From a virus, in the IMG/VR virus record IMGVR_UViG_3300049491_000339, positions 1 through 23,263 of that record: a stretch of DNA of 23,263 nucleotides; one strand, 5' to 3'. Position 1 is the stretch's first letter. Every line of letters begins with the position of its first letter. The notes under the pieces were generated by a model. That model searched no databases and was not told the DNA's origin. It saw nothing but the letters and a program-made list of their open reading frames with translations. A program made the translations under genes and the position numbers. Below, one piece after another: positions 12,290-19,883 of the stretch.

Positions 12290-12318
12290 ATAATAGAGCA
12301 TGATGCACAATTGCGCAA
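12290..12318 (-). promoter_or_regulatory. Module promoter with palindromic operator
   Basis: On the minus strand TTGCGC (12318-12313), 17 bp, TATTAT (12295-12290). The -35 lies within an almost perfect 14-bp palindrome TGCACAATTGCGCA (12304-12317), a likely operator. The area is more AT-rich than its surroundings. Confidence 0.65.
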
Positions 12319-12356
12319 GGACTATTTTTGCTAGGACAAACCCGGAGCGCGCTGCG

Positions 12357-12470
12357 CTCTAACGTTTGACATGAGGCGCAGCCACCGGCTTTGCGCATGG
12401 AGCGGAAACTATGAATGGTGAAGTGGAATGCGCAAAGCCGGTGGCTGTCGCTTCGATGGAAGGGTTAGGT
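12357..12470 (-). repeat. attC-like site F (114 bp) with a start codon in its loop
   Basis: Read on the minus strand: ACCTAAC (12470-12464), spacer CCTTCCATC, stem CAGCCACCGGCTTTGCGCAT pairing exactly with its complement, spacer ATGTCAAAC, then GTTAGAG (12363-12357; last base departs from GTTRRRY). It is the best-paired stem of the set. On the plus strand the loop holds GGAG and ATG 12411. Confidence 0.82.
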
Positions 12471-12701
12471 TTCACTTTGCACCTGCCGCAATGGGCTTTG
12501 CTGGTGGCATGTGTGGCTGCGCTCTTGACAACTGCGGCGTGGTGGTTTGCGGCGCTGATGTTAGTGGCAGACTGGTGGGTTCCGCAGGAGTCGCCTGTTG
12601 TGGCTGGCTTCCTACGCTTTGGTGGTTTTTGGGTGTCTGGTCTTCTTTCTGGTCTTGCTTTGGCAATATTGCTTGAACGAGAAGCCCGGCCGCAGCAGTG
12701 A
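12411..12701 (+). CDS. Membrane protein starting in the loop of attC-like site F, 96 aa
   Basis: ATG 12411 has GGAG 8 nt upstream, both in the attC loop. The N-terminus includes VASMEGLGF, the R''-encoded peptide also seen in the gene at 1151-1474. Two hydrophobic segments follow (WALLVACVAALLTTAAWWFA and FWVSGLLSGLALAILLE) and a short charged tail. A small two-pass membrane protein, possibly holin-like in size, but nothing else supports lysis. It overlaps the minus-strand frame 12472-12849 in antisense, and only one of the two may be real. Confidence 0.45.
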   Translation: MNGEVECAKPVAVASMEGLGFTLHLPQWALLVACVAALLTTAAWWFAALMLVADWWVPQESPVVAGFLRFGGFWVSGLLSGLALAILLEREARPQQ

Positions 12702-12849
12702 TAAAGATGCCGGCGACTACCTTTATGACGTTGTCTCTAACCCAATGCCAAGTTGCACGCAAGACGGTCTTGGCTTTGTGTTCAGGCTCATCGATGTAGT
12801 AATCAATGCCGCCAGCCGCAAGATCATCGTGCGGGCTATTGCTGCTCAC
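12472..12849 (-). CDS. Single-pass membrane protein in usual cassette order before site F, 125 aa
   Basis: GTG 12849 opens a frame with an acidic N-terminus (DDLAAGGIDYYIDEPEHK), one transmembrane helix (about 37-63, VIKVVAGIFITAAAGLLVQA) and a long Gln/Pro/Thr-rich tail. The TGA lies one base before the R'' core of site F, exactly where a cassette gene should end. The ribosome binding site is poor. The tail lies opposite the hydrophobic part of the plus-strand frame 12411-12701, so its composition could be a shadow, but the helix is mostly outside that overlap. Confidence 0.5.
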   Translation of the reverse strand: MSSNSPHDDLAAGGIDYYIDEPEHKAKTVLRATWHWVRDNVIKVVAGIFITAAAGLLVQAILPKQDQKEDQTPKNHQSVGSQPQQATPAEPTSLPLTSAPQTTTPQLSRAQPHMPPAKPIAAGAK

Positions 12850-12896
12850 TTCGCAACAGACATTGCGCGGCGCGTAGCATTGCCCGCATCGGAGCG

Positions 12897-12998
12897 ATGT
12901 TCCCGCGGATGATGACGCGCAAGGAACGCCACGAGGCTGACACGATCAACGAGCAGGAATGGTGCGAGCCGGGGCCTGTTGGTACAATCGTTAGATGA
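12897..12998 (+). CDS. Tiny basic/acidic protein coupled to terS, 33 aa
   Basis: The frame from ATG 12897 encodes MFPRMMTRKERHEADTINEQ and ends EPGPVGTIVR; its TGA overlaps the ATG of the small terminase (ATGA). GGAG is only 2 nt from the ATG, so the exact start is uncertain. The overlap is the main support, and it would explain how terS, which has no ribosome binding site, is translated. Confidence 0.45.
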   Translation: MFPRMMTRKERHEADTINEQEWCEPGPVGTIVR

Positions 12999-13603
12999 AA
13001 AAGTCAACCAAAGGCAAAGTCAAGCAGCGGCCGGATGTTAAGGTGTTCATCGCCGAGTACAAGATCGACCGCAACGGGCGTAGAGCCGCGATTGCGGCGG
13101 GGTATTCGCCTGCATCAGCAGACCAGACCGCATCACGGTTGATAAGGACTGCGAAGGTCCGTGAAGAGATCGAGGCGCACCGGGCCGAGGTGATCGCCAA
13201 GGTGAAGGAAGAAACTGGCCTGACACTGGAGCGGGTGCTTGGGCAGATCGCTCGGGGAGTGTTCTTTGACGCCCGCAAGCTGCTTGACCCAGACGGCAGC
13301 CCCAAGCCAATCGGCGAGCTTGACGACGACACCGCCATGGCTGTTGCTGGCCTGGACGTGCAAGAGCTGCGCCTTGGCGGGGAAGACTCAGACGGCCGGG
13401 CCACGGTCAAGAAGTACAAGCTCGCCGACCGCAGCAAGTACATCGACATGGCCATGAAGCACCTGGGCGGTTACGAGGTGGACAACAGGCAGAAGACCGA
13501 CCCGCTGGCCGAGGCCGTCAAGTCCATGGGCGCCGACGAGATCGCGCGCCGCATCGCGTTCACACTTGCTCTAGGGTTGCAGGCAAAAGATAGTGCAAAA
13601 TAG
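12995..13603 (+). CDS. terS: Terminase small subunit, 202 aa
   Basis: ATG 12995 overlaps a short upstream gene. The N-terminal part (KVFIAEYKIDRNGRRAAIAA, GYSPASADQTASRLIRTAKV) is the HTH of the Terminase_2 family: conserved AA..AGYS, A...ASRL. and V...I. The rest continues with KEETGLTLERVLGQIARGVF and a KYIDMAMKHLGGYE segment, both common in this family. It binds phage DNA and starts packaging with the large subunit downstream. A weak extended -10 (TGGTACAAT, 12980-12988) lies just upstream but inside coding sequence. Confidence 0.85.
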   Translation: MKKSTKGKVKQRPDVKVFIAEYKIDRNGRRAAIAAGYSPASADQTASRLIRTAKVREEIEAHRAEVIAKVKEETGLTLERVLGQIARGVFFDARKLLDPDGSPKPIGELDDDTAMAVAGLDVQELRLGGEDSDGRATVKKYKLADRSKYIDMAMKHLGGYEVDNRQKTDPLAEAVKSMGADEIARRIAFTLALGLQAKDSAK

Positions 13604-13662
13604 CGACATCCGGCGCTTCTGCTGGATCCTTCACTAGAAACAGCAGACGCGGGGTGTAGCGG

Positions 13663-15234
13663 GTGAATCTGGCTGAAGTCCTCGGGGCCTTCAACGCGCT
13701 GCCGCCTGAGCAACAAGCATCGGTGGCGGCGGATGCCATCGCGGCGACGAGGAACATGCGCTTCGTCCCGCTGCCTGGTCCGCAGACTGATGCCTATTGC
13801 AGCCGCGCCGATGTGCTGCTGTACGGTGGATCAGCTGGCTCAGGCAAGTCCTTCCTGACTGTTGGCCTTGCCGCGCAGGCGCACACCCGAAGCATCATCT
13901 TCCGGCGCGAATCGAGCCAAACGGACGGGCTGCAAGAGGCTGGCCGCCAGATCATCGGTGACTCGGCGCGGTTCAACGGCACCGACCTTGAATGGACGTG
14001 GTCCGATGGCCGCTCACTCAAGCTGGCGGGAATGCAACTGCCGACCGATTGGGGTAAACACGCCGGGCGCGAGCGCGACTTGATCTGCTACGACGAGGCT
14101 GGCGAGTTCCTTGAAGGCCAGGTCTCCAGCCTGATGGCATGGAACCGCGGACCCGAGGGGCAGCGCTGTCGCGTGGTGTTCGCCAGCAACCCGCCGCGCA
14201 GCTCTGACGGCGAATGGATGGTGCGGTGGTTTGCGCCGTGGTTAGATCGGCAGTTTCCGAACCCGGCTGTGTCGGGTGAACTGCGCTGGGCTGTGATGCT
14301 CAAGGGTGTGCCGCAGTGGGTTGACCGCCCGGGCGAGCACCAGATCGACGGTGAGGCGTACACCGCGATGAGCTTCACCTTCATGCCCGCGGCGCTGAAG
14401 GACAACCCGTTTCGGGACACCGCTGAGTATCGCGCACGGCTGCAATCCCTGCCCGAGCCGCTACGCAGTCAGCTTCTGTACGGCAAGTTTGATGCCGGCG
14501 CCGAAGATGACCCGTGGCAGGCCATCCCTACCGCCTGGGTGCAGGCGGCAGTGGCCCGCTGGACCACGACGCCGCCCGTAGGTGTGCCCATGTGCGCCAT
14601 CGGCGTGGACGTGGCGCAGGGTGGTGACGACAAGACGGTGCTTGCCCGCAGACACGATGCGTGGTTTGCGCCAATGATCGCGGTCGAAGGCGCAAAGACG
14701 CCCGGGGGCACAGACGTTGCTGCGCTGGTGATGAAGCACCGCCACGACAACGCTAGAGTCATCATCGACGTGGGCGGCGGCTGGGGCGGCGATGCGCACG
14801 GCCATCTGGTGAAGAACCAGGTCGATTCGGTCGCGTACATGGGCGTCAAGAAAAGCCTGAAGCACACGGCTGACAATCAACTGTCCTTTTCGAACGTCCG
14901 CACCGAGGCGTATTGGCGCTTCCGCGAGGCGCTGAACCCCGACCAGCGCGGTGGCTCGATGATCGCCCTGCCTGACGACCGTGGGCTGCTGGCTGACCTG
15001 ACCGCGCCGCGCTACGAAGTGCGATCAAACGGCATTGAGATTGAGCCCAAGGCCAAGCTGGTCAAGCGCATCGGGCGCTCACCAGACCGCGGCGACGCTG
15101 TTGTGATGTCGTGGTGGGCCGGCGCCCGCATGGCCACCGACTGGCAGAACTGGAACACCAAGAACGCCGGCCCGCGCGTGCTAACGGGCAGAAGCCCGCT
15201 CACCTCGGGCCGCAAAGCATTGACAAGGAGATAG
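13663..15234 (+). CDS. terL: Terminase large subunit, 523 aa
   Basis: GTG 13663 opens a full-length frame; a ribosome binding site is weak (GCGG). ATPase domain: Walker A GGSAGSGKS (55-63), Walker B LICYDEAG (140-147), and coupling-motif-like VVFASNPP (171-178). Nuclease domain (RNase H-like): GVDVAQGGDDKT (314-325), IIDVGGGWGG (367-376) and a late SPDRGDAVVMSWW. Length is normal for the family. It translocates DNA into the prohead through the portal and cuts it. About 60 bp separate it from terS. Confidence 0.93.
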   Translation: MNLAEVLGAFNALPPEQQASVAADAIAATRNMRFVPLPGPQTDAYCSRADVLLYGGSAGSGKSFLTVGLAAQAHTRSIIFRRESSQTDGLQEAGRQIIGDSARFNGTDLEWTWSDGRSLKLAGMQLPTDWGKHAGRERDLICYDEAGEFLEGQVSSLMAWNRGPEGQRCRVVFASNPPRSSDGEWMVRWFAPWLDRQFPNPAVSGELRWAVMLKGVPQWVDRPGEHQIDGEAYTAMSFTFMPAALKDNPFRDTAEYRARLQSLPEPLRSQLLYGKFDAGAEDDPWQAIPTAWVQAAVARWTTTPPVGVPMCAIGVDVAQGGDDKTVLARRHDAWFAPMIAVEGAKTPGGTDVAALVMKHRHDNARVIIDVGGGWGGDAHGHLVKNQVDSVAYMGVKKSLKHTADNQLSFSNVRTEAYWRFREALNPDQRGGSMIALPDDRGLLADLTAPRYEVRSNGIEIEPKAKLVKRIGRSPDRGDAVVMSWWAGARMATDWQNWNTKNAGPRVLTGRSPLTSGRKALTRR

Positions 15235-15236
15235 CG

Positions 15237-15548
15237 ATGGGATTCTTCGACGACTTGTTCAACAACACCTCTGCGGGCAAGCTGCACTCCAAGGTTGACC
15301 CCGCCGGGGTGTTCCTGTTGACTGGCGACAAGGACAAGCTCAAGAAGCAACTTGACCCGCTCAAGATCGGCATGGGCAAGGACAAGCCAGCGGCACCGAC
15401 GATCAGCGCACCCATTACCATGCCAGGGTCGGACGACGAGGCGGTGAAGGCCGCGCGCCGCCGCAAGATCGCCATGATGCAGGCGCAAGCCGGCCGAGAG
15501 TCCACCATTCTGAGCAATGGTGACGGCGGCGCGAAGTTGGGCGGCTGA
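15237..15548 (+). CDS. Small structural-cluster protein, 103 aa
   Basis: ATG 15237 has AAGGAG 6 nt upstream; the longer frame to 15111 is rejected. The product begins MGFFDDLFNNTSAGKLHSKV, then a Lys/Asp-rich stretch (GDKDKLKKQLDPLKIGMGKD), and ends in an Ala/Arg helix (EAVKAARRRKIAMMQAQAGR). Proteins of this form sit between terminase and portal in several podovirus-type phages; role unknown, possibly a virion or ejection-related protein. Confidence 0.75.
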   Translation: MGFFDDLFNNTSAGKLHSKVDPAGVFLLTGDKDKLKKQLDPLKIGMGKDKPAAPTISAPITMPGSDDEAVKAARRRKIAMMQAQAGRESTILSNGDGGAKLGG

Positions 15549-15549
15549 C

Positions 15550-17181
15550 ATGAGCACCAACGTTACCGAACTCATCAAGCAGGGCGATCTGCTGTTCAGC
15601 AAGCGCGGGAGCCTGCTGGACTTCTGGCAAAGCCTGTACGAGCAGTTCAACCCGATCGACGCGGATTTCACCACCACACGGCAACTTGGCACGGACTATG
15701 CCGCGGGCCTGATGACCAGCTACCCGCTGATCGTGGCCCGCGACCTGACAGACCAGTTCAGCACCATGCTGCGCCCGTCTGACAAAGAATGGGCCACGAT
15801 GGAGGTTGACGGCCTGCAAGACCACGACGCGAAGAAGTGGCTTGAATGGGCCACCAAGGCGCAGCGCCGGGCCATGTATGACCGCGCGGCGCAGTTCGTG
15901 GTGGCGACCAAGGCTGGCGATCGTGACTTCGGCTTGGCCGGGCAGTGTGTCATCAGCGTGGACATGATGCCCGACCGTTCGGCGCTGCTGTACCGCAACT
16001 GGCATCTTCGGGACGTGGCATGGTCTGACGGCGTGAATGGCTCGGTTGAGTGTGTGCACCGCAAGTGGGACACGCCGACTGCGTGGGAGTTGAGCCGCAT
16101 CTTCGGCGTGAAGAAGCTGCATCCCAAGGTGGTCGAGCAACTCGGGCCGGGCCGCGATCCCTACTGCGTGGTCAAGTGCCGGCACATCGTCATCCCGACC
16201 GACCTCTACCACGGCGAAACCAAGTTCCGCACGCCGCTGGTGTCGATTTACATCGACGTGGAGAACGAGCACATCATCGAGGTGACGGGCCAGCGCATCA
16301 ACCCCTACGTCATCCCGCGGTGGCAGCGCATCAAGGGCACGCAGTACGCCGCCAGCCCGGCCGCTATCTGTGCGCTGCCCGAGGCCCGGCTGTTGCAGGC
16401 GATGACCTTCACGTTGCTGGAGGCTGGGGAGAAGTTCACGAACCCGCCGCTGCTGGGCGTGCGCGAGGCGATCCGCGGCGATGTGGACTTGGCCGCGGGT
16501 GGAATCACCTACGTTTCGGCCGAGTACGACGAACGCATGGGCGAGGTGCTACGCCCGCTGACGCAAGACAAAAGCGGCATGCCCCTGGGCTTGGAGTTGA
16601 TGCAGCGCAGCGAGGAAATGCTGAAGAAAGCGTTCTACGCCGACAAGCTGCAAATGCCTGTGCGCGGCCCGGAAATGACGGCCTACGAGGTGGGCCAGCG
16701 CGTGCAACAGTACATCCGCGACGCGCTGCCGCTATTCGAGCCGGTCGAGGTGGACTACAACGGCGCGCTGTGCGAGCGCACGTTCGACGTGATGGCCCTG
16801 AACGGCGGCTTCGGCCCGCCCGACTCTTGGCCCAAAGCCTTGCGCAGCGAGCAGATCGAATTCAAGTTCGTCAGCCCGCTTCGCGACGCCATCGAAAAGC
16901 AGAAGGGCGAAATCTTCATGCAAGGCGTTCAATTGGTGTCCACGGCTGTCAGCCTGGACCCGAGCAGCGCAACGGTTGTGGAGGCATCCGAGGCTCTGCG
17001 TGACGCACTGGAGGGCATCGGCTTTGAAGCCAAGTGGATGCGTTCGCGCGAAGATGCTCAAGCCATCAACGCCAGCGAGGCGCAGCAGGCCCAAGCGCAG
17101 CAGACGCTTGAGGCCATGGGCCAAGCGTCCGCCGTGGTCAAGAACATGGGCGGCGCTGCGGCCATGCCTGTTGCGGCATGA
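15550..17181 (+). CDS. Portal (head-to-tail connector) protein, 543 aa
   Basis: ATG 15550 is taken (1 bp after the previous stop) rather than 15517. The protein matches the head-tail connector portal family of T7-like and related podoviruses: RGSLLDFWQSLYEQFNPIDA near the N-terminus, DLTDQFSTMLRPSDKEWATM, YVIPRWQRIKGTQYAASPA and MTAYEVGQRVQQYI late, followed by an Ala/Gln-rich C-terminus. It forms the 12-mer ring at the capsid vertex through which DNA is packaged and the tail attached. Its stop overlaps the next gene. Confidence 0.92.
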   Translation: MSTNVTELIKQGDLLFSKRGSLLDFWQSLYEQFNPIDADFTTTRQLGTDYAAGLMTSYPLIVARDLTDQFSTMLRPSDKEWATMEVDGLQDHDAKKWLEWATKAQRRAMYDRAAQFVVATKAGDRDFGLAGQCVISVDMMPDRSALLYRNWHLRDVAWSDGVNGSVECVHRKWDTPTAWELSRIFGVKKLHPKVVEQLGPGRDPYCVVKCRHIVIPTDLYHGETKFRTPLVSIYIDVENEHIIEVTGQRINPYVIPRWQRIKGTQYAASPAAICALPEARLLQAMTFTLLEAGEKFTNPPLLGVREAIRGDVDLAAGGITYVSAEYDERMGEVLRPLTQDKSGMPLGLELMQRSEEMLKKAFYADKLQMPVRGPEMTAYEVGQRVQQYIRDALPLFEPVEVDYNGALCERTFDVMALNGGFGPPDSWPKALRSEQIEFKFVSPLRDAIEKQKGEIFMQGVQLVSTAVSLDPSSATVVEASEALRDALEGIGFEAKWMRSREDAQAINASEAQQAQAQQTLEAMGQASAVVKNMGGAAAMPVAA

Positions 17182-17465
17182 CAGCGCCCAAGACGCGCAT
17201 CAAGGGGCAGGCGAACATCACGCCGCCGTGGCAACCCATCGATACCAGCGTCGAAGAATTGGCTGCGATACACGCCATGGCAGACGGTGCGGCCAACGAC
17301 CGGCAACAAATGCTCATCATCGAATGGCTGATGCGCGCGACGGCCGTGACTGAGATGGAGTTCCGCCCGACCGGCGAGCGGGAAAGCAACTTCGCTGCTG
17401 GGAAGCGGTTCGTCGGGCTTCAGTTTTTCACACTCGCTCGATCGCGCATTCCGGCAGAGAAGTAA
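17178..17465 (+). CDS. Small structural-cluster protein, 95 aa
   Basis: ATG 17178 overlaps the portal stop (ATGA). The middle has DRQQMLIIEWLMRATAV and the C-terminus has ESNFAAGKRFVGLQFFTLAR, the ending FAEG.RFVG..I that I associate with small proteins after the portal in many phages. Function unknown; it may help capsid assembly. Confidence 0.78.
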   Translation: MTAPKTRIKGQANITPPWQPIDTSVEELAAIHAMADGAANDRQQMLIIEWLMRATAVTEMEFRPTGERESNFAAGKRFVGLQFFTLARSRIPAEK

Positions 17466-17519
17466 CCCAGGCGCGATCAAGCGCCATCACCACGCTGCCC
17501 CAACGAAAGGACACCCAGC

Positions 17520-18497
17520 ATGTCAGAAGAAGTGATCGAAGCCCCGGCGCCCGTCGCCGCACCCAGCCCGGCGCCGTCCGCCGAAACAGCGCCAGCGCCT
17601 CCCGCCCCAGCGTCGAGCGCTGCATCAAGCCCTGCGCCAGCACCCGACCAAGCCCCAGCACCGCCGCCCGCCGCCAAGTGGCCCGAAGCCTGGCGCGACG
17701 AAATGGCCGGCAAGCTGCCCGACACCGCGACCGACGACGAGAAGGCCGAGCATGGGAAACTGATCAAGCGGCTTCAGCGCTTCAACAGCCCAGCCGACGC
17801 AGCCAAGGCGATCCGCGAGCAGGACAAGCTCATCAGTAGCGGGCAATTGAAGAAAGCACTGCCGAAAAACGCAACCGACGCACAAGTCTCCGAATGGCGC
17901 AAGGAGAACGGCATCCCCGAGTCGGCCGACAAGTACGACCTGACGGGCTTCGAGTTCAGCGAGGACGAAAAGCCCGTGGTCGATGCATTCGTCAAGGGGC
18001 TGCACGGCGTGAACGCTACCGCCGATCAAGTCAAGGGCGCGCTTGCCGCGTTCGCCGACATCAAGGCATCGCAGGGCGAGAAGTTCACCGCGGCCAACAA
18101 CGCCGCCCGCGCCGCCGTGGAAGACGAGTTGCGCGTGGATTGGGGCACCGACTACCGGCCGAACGTGGACGCCGTGAAGTCCATGCTCGAAAACGCCGGC
18201 AGCGAGGTGGCCGACTCCGTGTTCAAGGCCCGCGGCCCGGATGGCGTGCAACTCATGAACAACCCAGCCGTGATCCGGTGGTTCGCCGCGCACGCCCGTG
18301 AGCTTGGCTTTGTCTCGGGCACCGTGGTCCCGGCTGGCGGCGATGTTGGCAAGAGCAACGAAGACGCCATCGCCGAAATCGAGAAGTCCATGTTCAACGC
18401 GGACGGCACAAAGTCTGACGCCTACTGGAAGTCAGAGAAGGCCCAGGCCCGCTACATGGCGCTGCTCGAAACGCGCGACCGCCGCGAGAAAAACTAG
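17520..18497 (+). CDS. Scaffold-like protein, 325 aa
   Basis: ATG 17520 has AAAGGA 8 nt upstream. The N-terminal ~50 residues are almost only Ala, Pro and Ser, then comes KWPEAWRDEMAGKLPDTATD, a soluble acidic/helical body (PADAAKAIREQDKLISSGQL, ESADKYDLTGFEFSEDEKPV) and a C-terminus rich in charged residues (DAYWKSEKAQARYMALLETR). This layout between portal and capsid is that of podovirus scaffolds. Direct homology is not visible, so the call rests mainly on position and composition. Confidence 0.72.
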   Translation: MSEEVIEAPAPVAAPSPAPSAETAPAPPAPASSAASSPAPAPDQAPAPPPAAKWPEAWRDEMAGKLPDTATDDEKAEHGKLIKRLQRFNSPADAAKAIREQDKLISSGQLKKALPKNATDAQVSEWRKENGIPESADKYDLTGFEFSEDEKPVVDAFVKGLHGVNATADQVKGALAAFADIKASQGEKFTAANNAARAAVEDELRVDWGTDYRPNVDAVKSMLENAGSEVADSVFKARGPDGVQLMNNPAVIRWFAAHARELGFVSGTVVPAGGDVGKSNEDAIAEIEKSMFNADGTKSDAYWKSEKAQARYMALLETRDRREKN

Positions 18498-18501
18498 GCG
18501 A

Positions 18502-18536
18502 TGCCGCTCGCGCTGGTATATACTCGGCGCGTGCGG
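18502..18536 (+). promoter_or_regulatory. Hairpin with TATATA in its loop before the capsid gene
   Basis: GCCGCTCGCGC (18502-18512) pairs with GCGCGTGCGGC (18526-18536) apart from one T:T. The 13-nt loop holds TGGTATATACT, an extended -10-like sequence. It could be a promoter within a dyad operator or an RNA stem that stabilises or ends the scaffold transcript. No T-run follows, so a simple terminator is unlikely. Confidence 0.45.
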
Positions 18537-18664
18537 CATTCAACCGCATGATCTGCCGCAGCAAGGCCCATAGGCAGCCGATCCGGCCCGCAAGGCACCC
18601 CGGATAGCCGCACGAAGGACACCCCAAGCGAAGGCGCAAACCTTCACCAACTTGGGAGCCCATC

Positions 18665-19510
18665 GTGGCAGAAACTGCAAACCAAACCCTCTACCGGCAA
18701 GAGCTGGTCAAGACTTTCGAGCGCCGTTCGGCGTACTTCGAGCCCCGCGTGACGACCGAAGGCATCGCCTCCGGCTCGAACTACGTCTTCCTCGTCAACG
18801 GCTCCGGTGGCCGCACCGCTGTGACCCGGGGCGTGAACGGCAACATCCCGTCCGCCGCGAACGACGACACGCAGACGACCGTGGCGCTGACCGAGTGGCA
18901 CGACAAGCCGCAGGCCACGCGCTTCAACATCTTCTCGGGTCAAGCCGGGATCAAGCGCCGCGGCGCAATGCAAGAAGAGTCGATCGCCGTGCTGAACCGC
19001 AAGGCCGACGAACTGGTGGTCACCGCCCTTTCGACCTCGACGCAGTACGCCGGCCTGACGGCTGTTCCGTTGACGGCAGATATTGCGCTTCGGGCGATTT
19101 CGGTCGTGTTGGCCAACAACGCATCGTTGTCGTTCAACGATGTGACGGGTGTTCTGAGTGCGGCTGCGTTCACCTTGCTTGTCAAGCAAAACTTGGTGAG
19201 CAGCAAGGACTACGTGGAAATGGGGCCGTTGCCTGGCATGCCGACCATGCTTCGCTGGGCCGGCATCACATGGATGATTCACACCGGCCTGCCGGGCGCG
19301 AACACCTCCAGCGAACGCCTGTTCGTGTTCCACCGCGCCGCTGTCGGCCTCGCCCGTGACCGTGACGCCATGAACGTGGCGGCTGGCTACAACGACGAGA
19401 ACGACTACTACTACGCCCGCGCGTCAATGTTCATGGGTGCGGCACTTCTGCAGAACGCAGGCGTGTGCTCGATTCGTCACGACGCGTCTGGCCAAGCCGC
19501 AACGGCCTAA
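18665..19510 (+). CDS. Major capsid protein, 281 aa
   Basis: GTG 18665 has GGGAG 8 nt upstream. The protein has the size and style of a podovirus coat subunit: an N-terminal helical entry (LYRQELVKTFERRSAYFEPR), YVFLVNGSGGRTAVTRGVNG, ALTEWHDKPQATRFNIFSGQ, ADELVVTALS and a central KDYVEMGPLPGMPTMLRWAG, and a conserved-looking end YYYARASMFMGAALLQNAGV. It follows the scaffold-like gene after a 167-bp gap that holds a possible promoter, which would suit higher expression. Confidence 0.85.
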   Translation: MAETANQTLYRQELVKTFERRSAYFEPRVTTEGIASGSNYVFLVNGSGGRTAVTRGVNGNIPSAANDDTQTTVALTEWHDKPQATRFNIFSGQAGIKRRGAMQEESIAVLNRKADELVVTALSTSTQYAGLTAVPLTADIALRAISVVLANNASLSFNDVTGVLSAAAFTLLVKQNLVSSKDYVEMGPLPGMPTMLRWAGITWMIHTGLPGANTSSERLFVFHRAAVGLARDRDAMNVAAGYNDENDYYYARASMFMGAALLQNAGVCSIRHDASGQAATA

Positions 19511-19528
19511 CCTCAAGGAGAAACAGAG

Positions 19529-19807
19529 ATGGCCTACGCAACTTCCAATCCGCCCCGCCTTGTCACCACGACGATCGGCGCCACGCCGTTCCAACTGTGG
19601 GTCTACCGCAGCACGGACGCCGCGGCAACCGTGGATACGGCGAACTACTTCACCAACGGTGGCGACCTCGGCATCCGTGTGGGTGACCTGATCTACGTGT
19701 CGAACACCACCGGCAACATCACAACGATCCACCAGGTTTCGGCGACCGGCAACGGCACGACCGACGTGAACGACTTGACCACGATCACGCAGACCGACAC
19801 GGACTGA
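19529..19807 (+). CDS. Small beta-rich virion protein (decoration or head-tail), 92 aa
   Basis: ATG 19529 has AAGGAG 9 nt upstream. The product is rich in Thr, Gly and beta-forming residues (IGATPFQLWVYRSTDAAATV, GDLGIRVGDLIYVSNTTGNI) and has no helix or membrane segment. Such small proteins follow the capsid gene in many phages as decoration or fibre-base proteins; the exact role is inferred from place. A hairpin with weak T-tail follows. Confidence 0.68.
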   Translation: MAYATSNPPRLVTTTIGATPFQLWVYRSTDAAATVDTANYFTNGGDLGIRVGDLIYVSNTTGNITTIHQVSATGNGTTDVNDLTTITQTDTD

Positions 19808-19830
19808 TCCGGGCAGCAGTTGCCCATTTG

Positions 19831-19868
19831 ATGGCCCGCGCCTCCGCTTGGTGGTGCGGGCCATTTCT
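19831..19868 (+). terminator. Hairpin after the capsid-decoration pair
   Basis: ATGGCCCGC (19831-19839) pairs perfectly with GCGGGCCAT (19856-19864) over a 16-nt loop; TTTCT follows. The T-run is short, so it may be a partial terminator that lowers downstream readthrough after the highly expressed capsid gene, or an RNA processing/stability stem. Confidence 0.55.
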
Positions 19869-19883
19869 ACAGGAGAGACCCAG

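Noticed and set aside
11046-12293. Plus-strand frame of 415 codons over site E and the minus module
   Set aside because: It begins inside the HNH-like gene, crosses attC-like site E and covers three minus-strand genes with RBSs and a promoter. Composition is Arg/Gln/Gly-rich and motif-free.
12980-12988. Extended -10 TGGTACAAT as a late promoter before terS
   Set aside because: No acceptable -35, and it lies inside a likely coding frame. Kept only as a remark in the terS entry.
12990-12996. GTTAGAT as an integron-type core at the right end of cassette F
   Set aside because: It matches GTTRRRY by sequence but has no partner core, spacer or stem, points the wrong way for site F, and is explained by the overlap of the tiny gene with terS.
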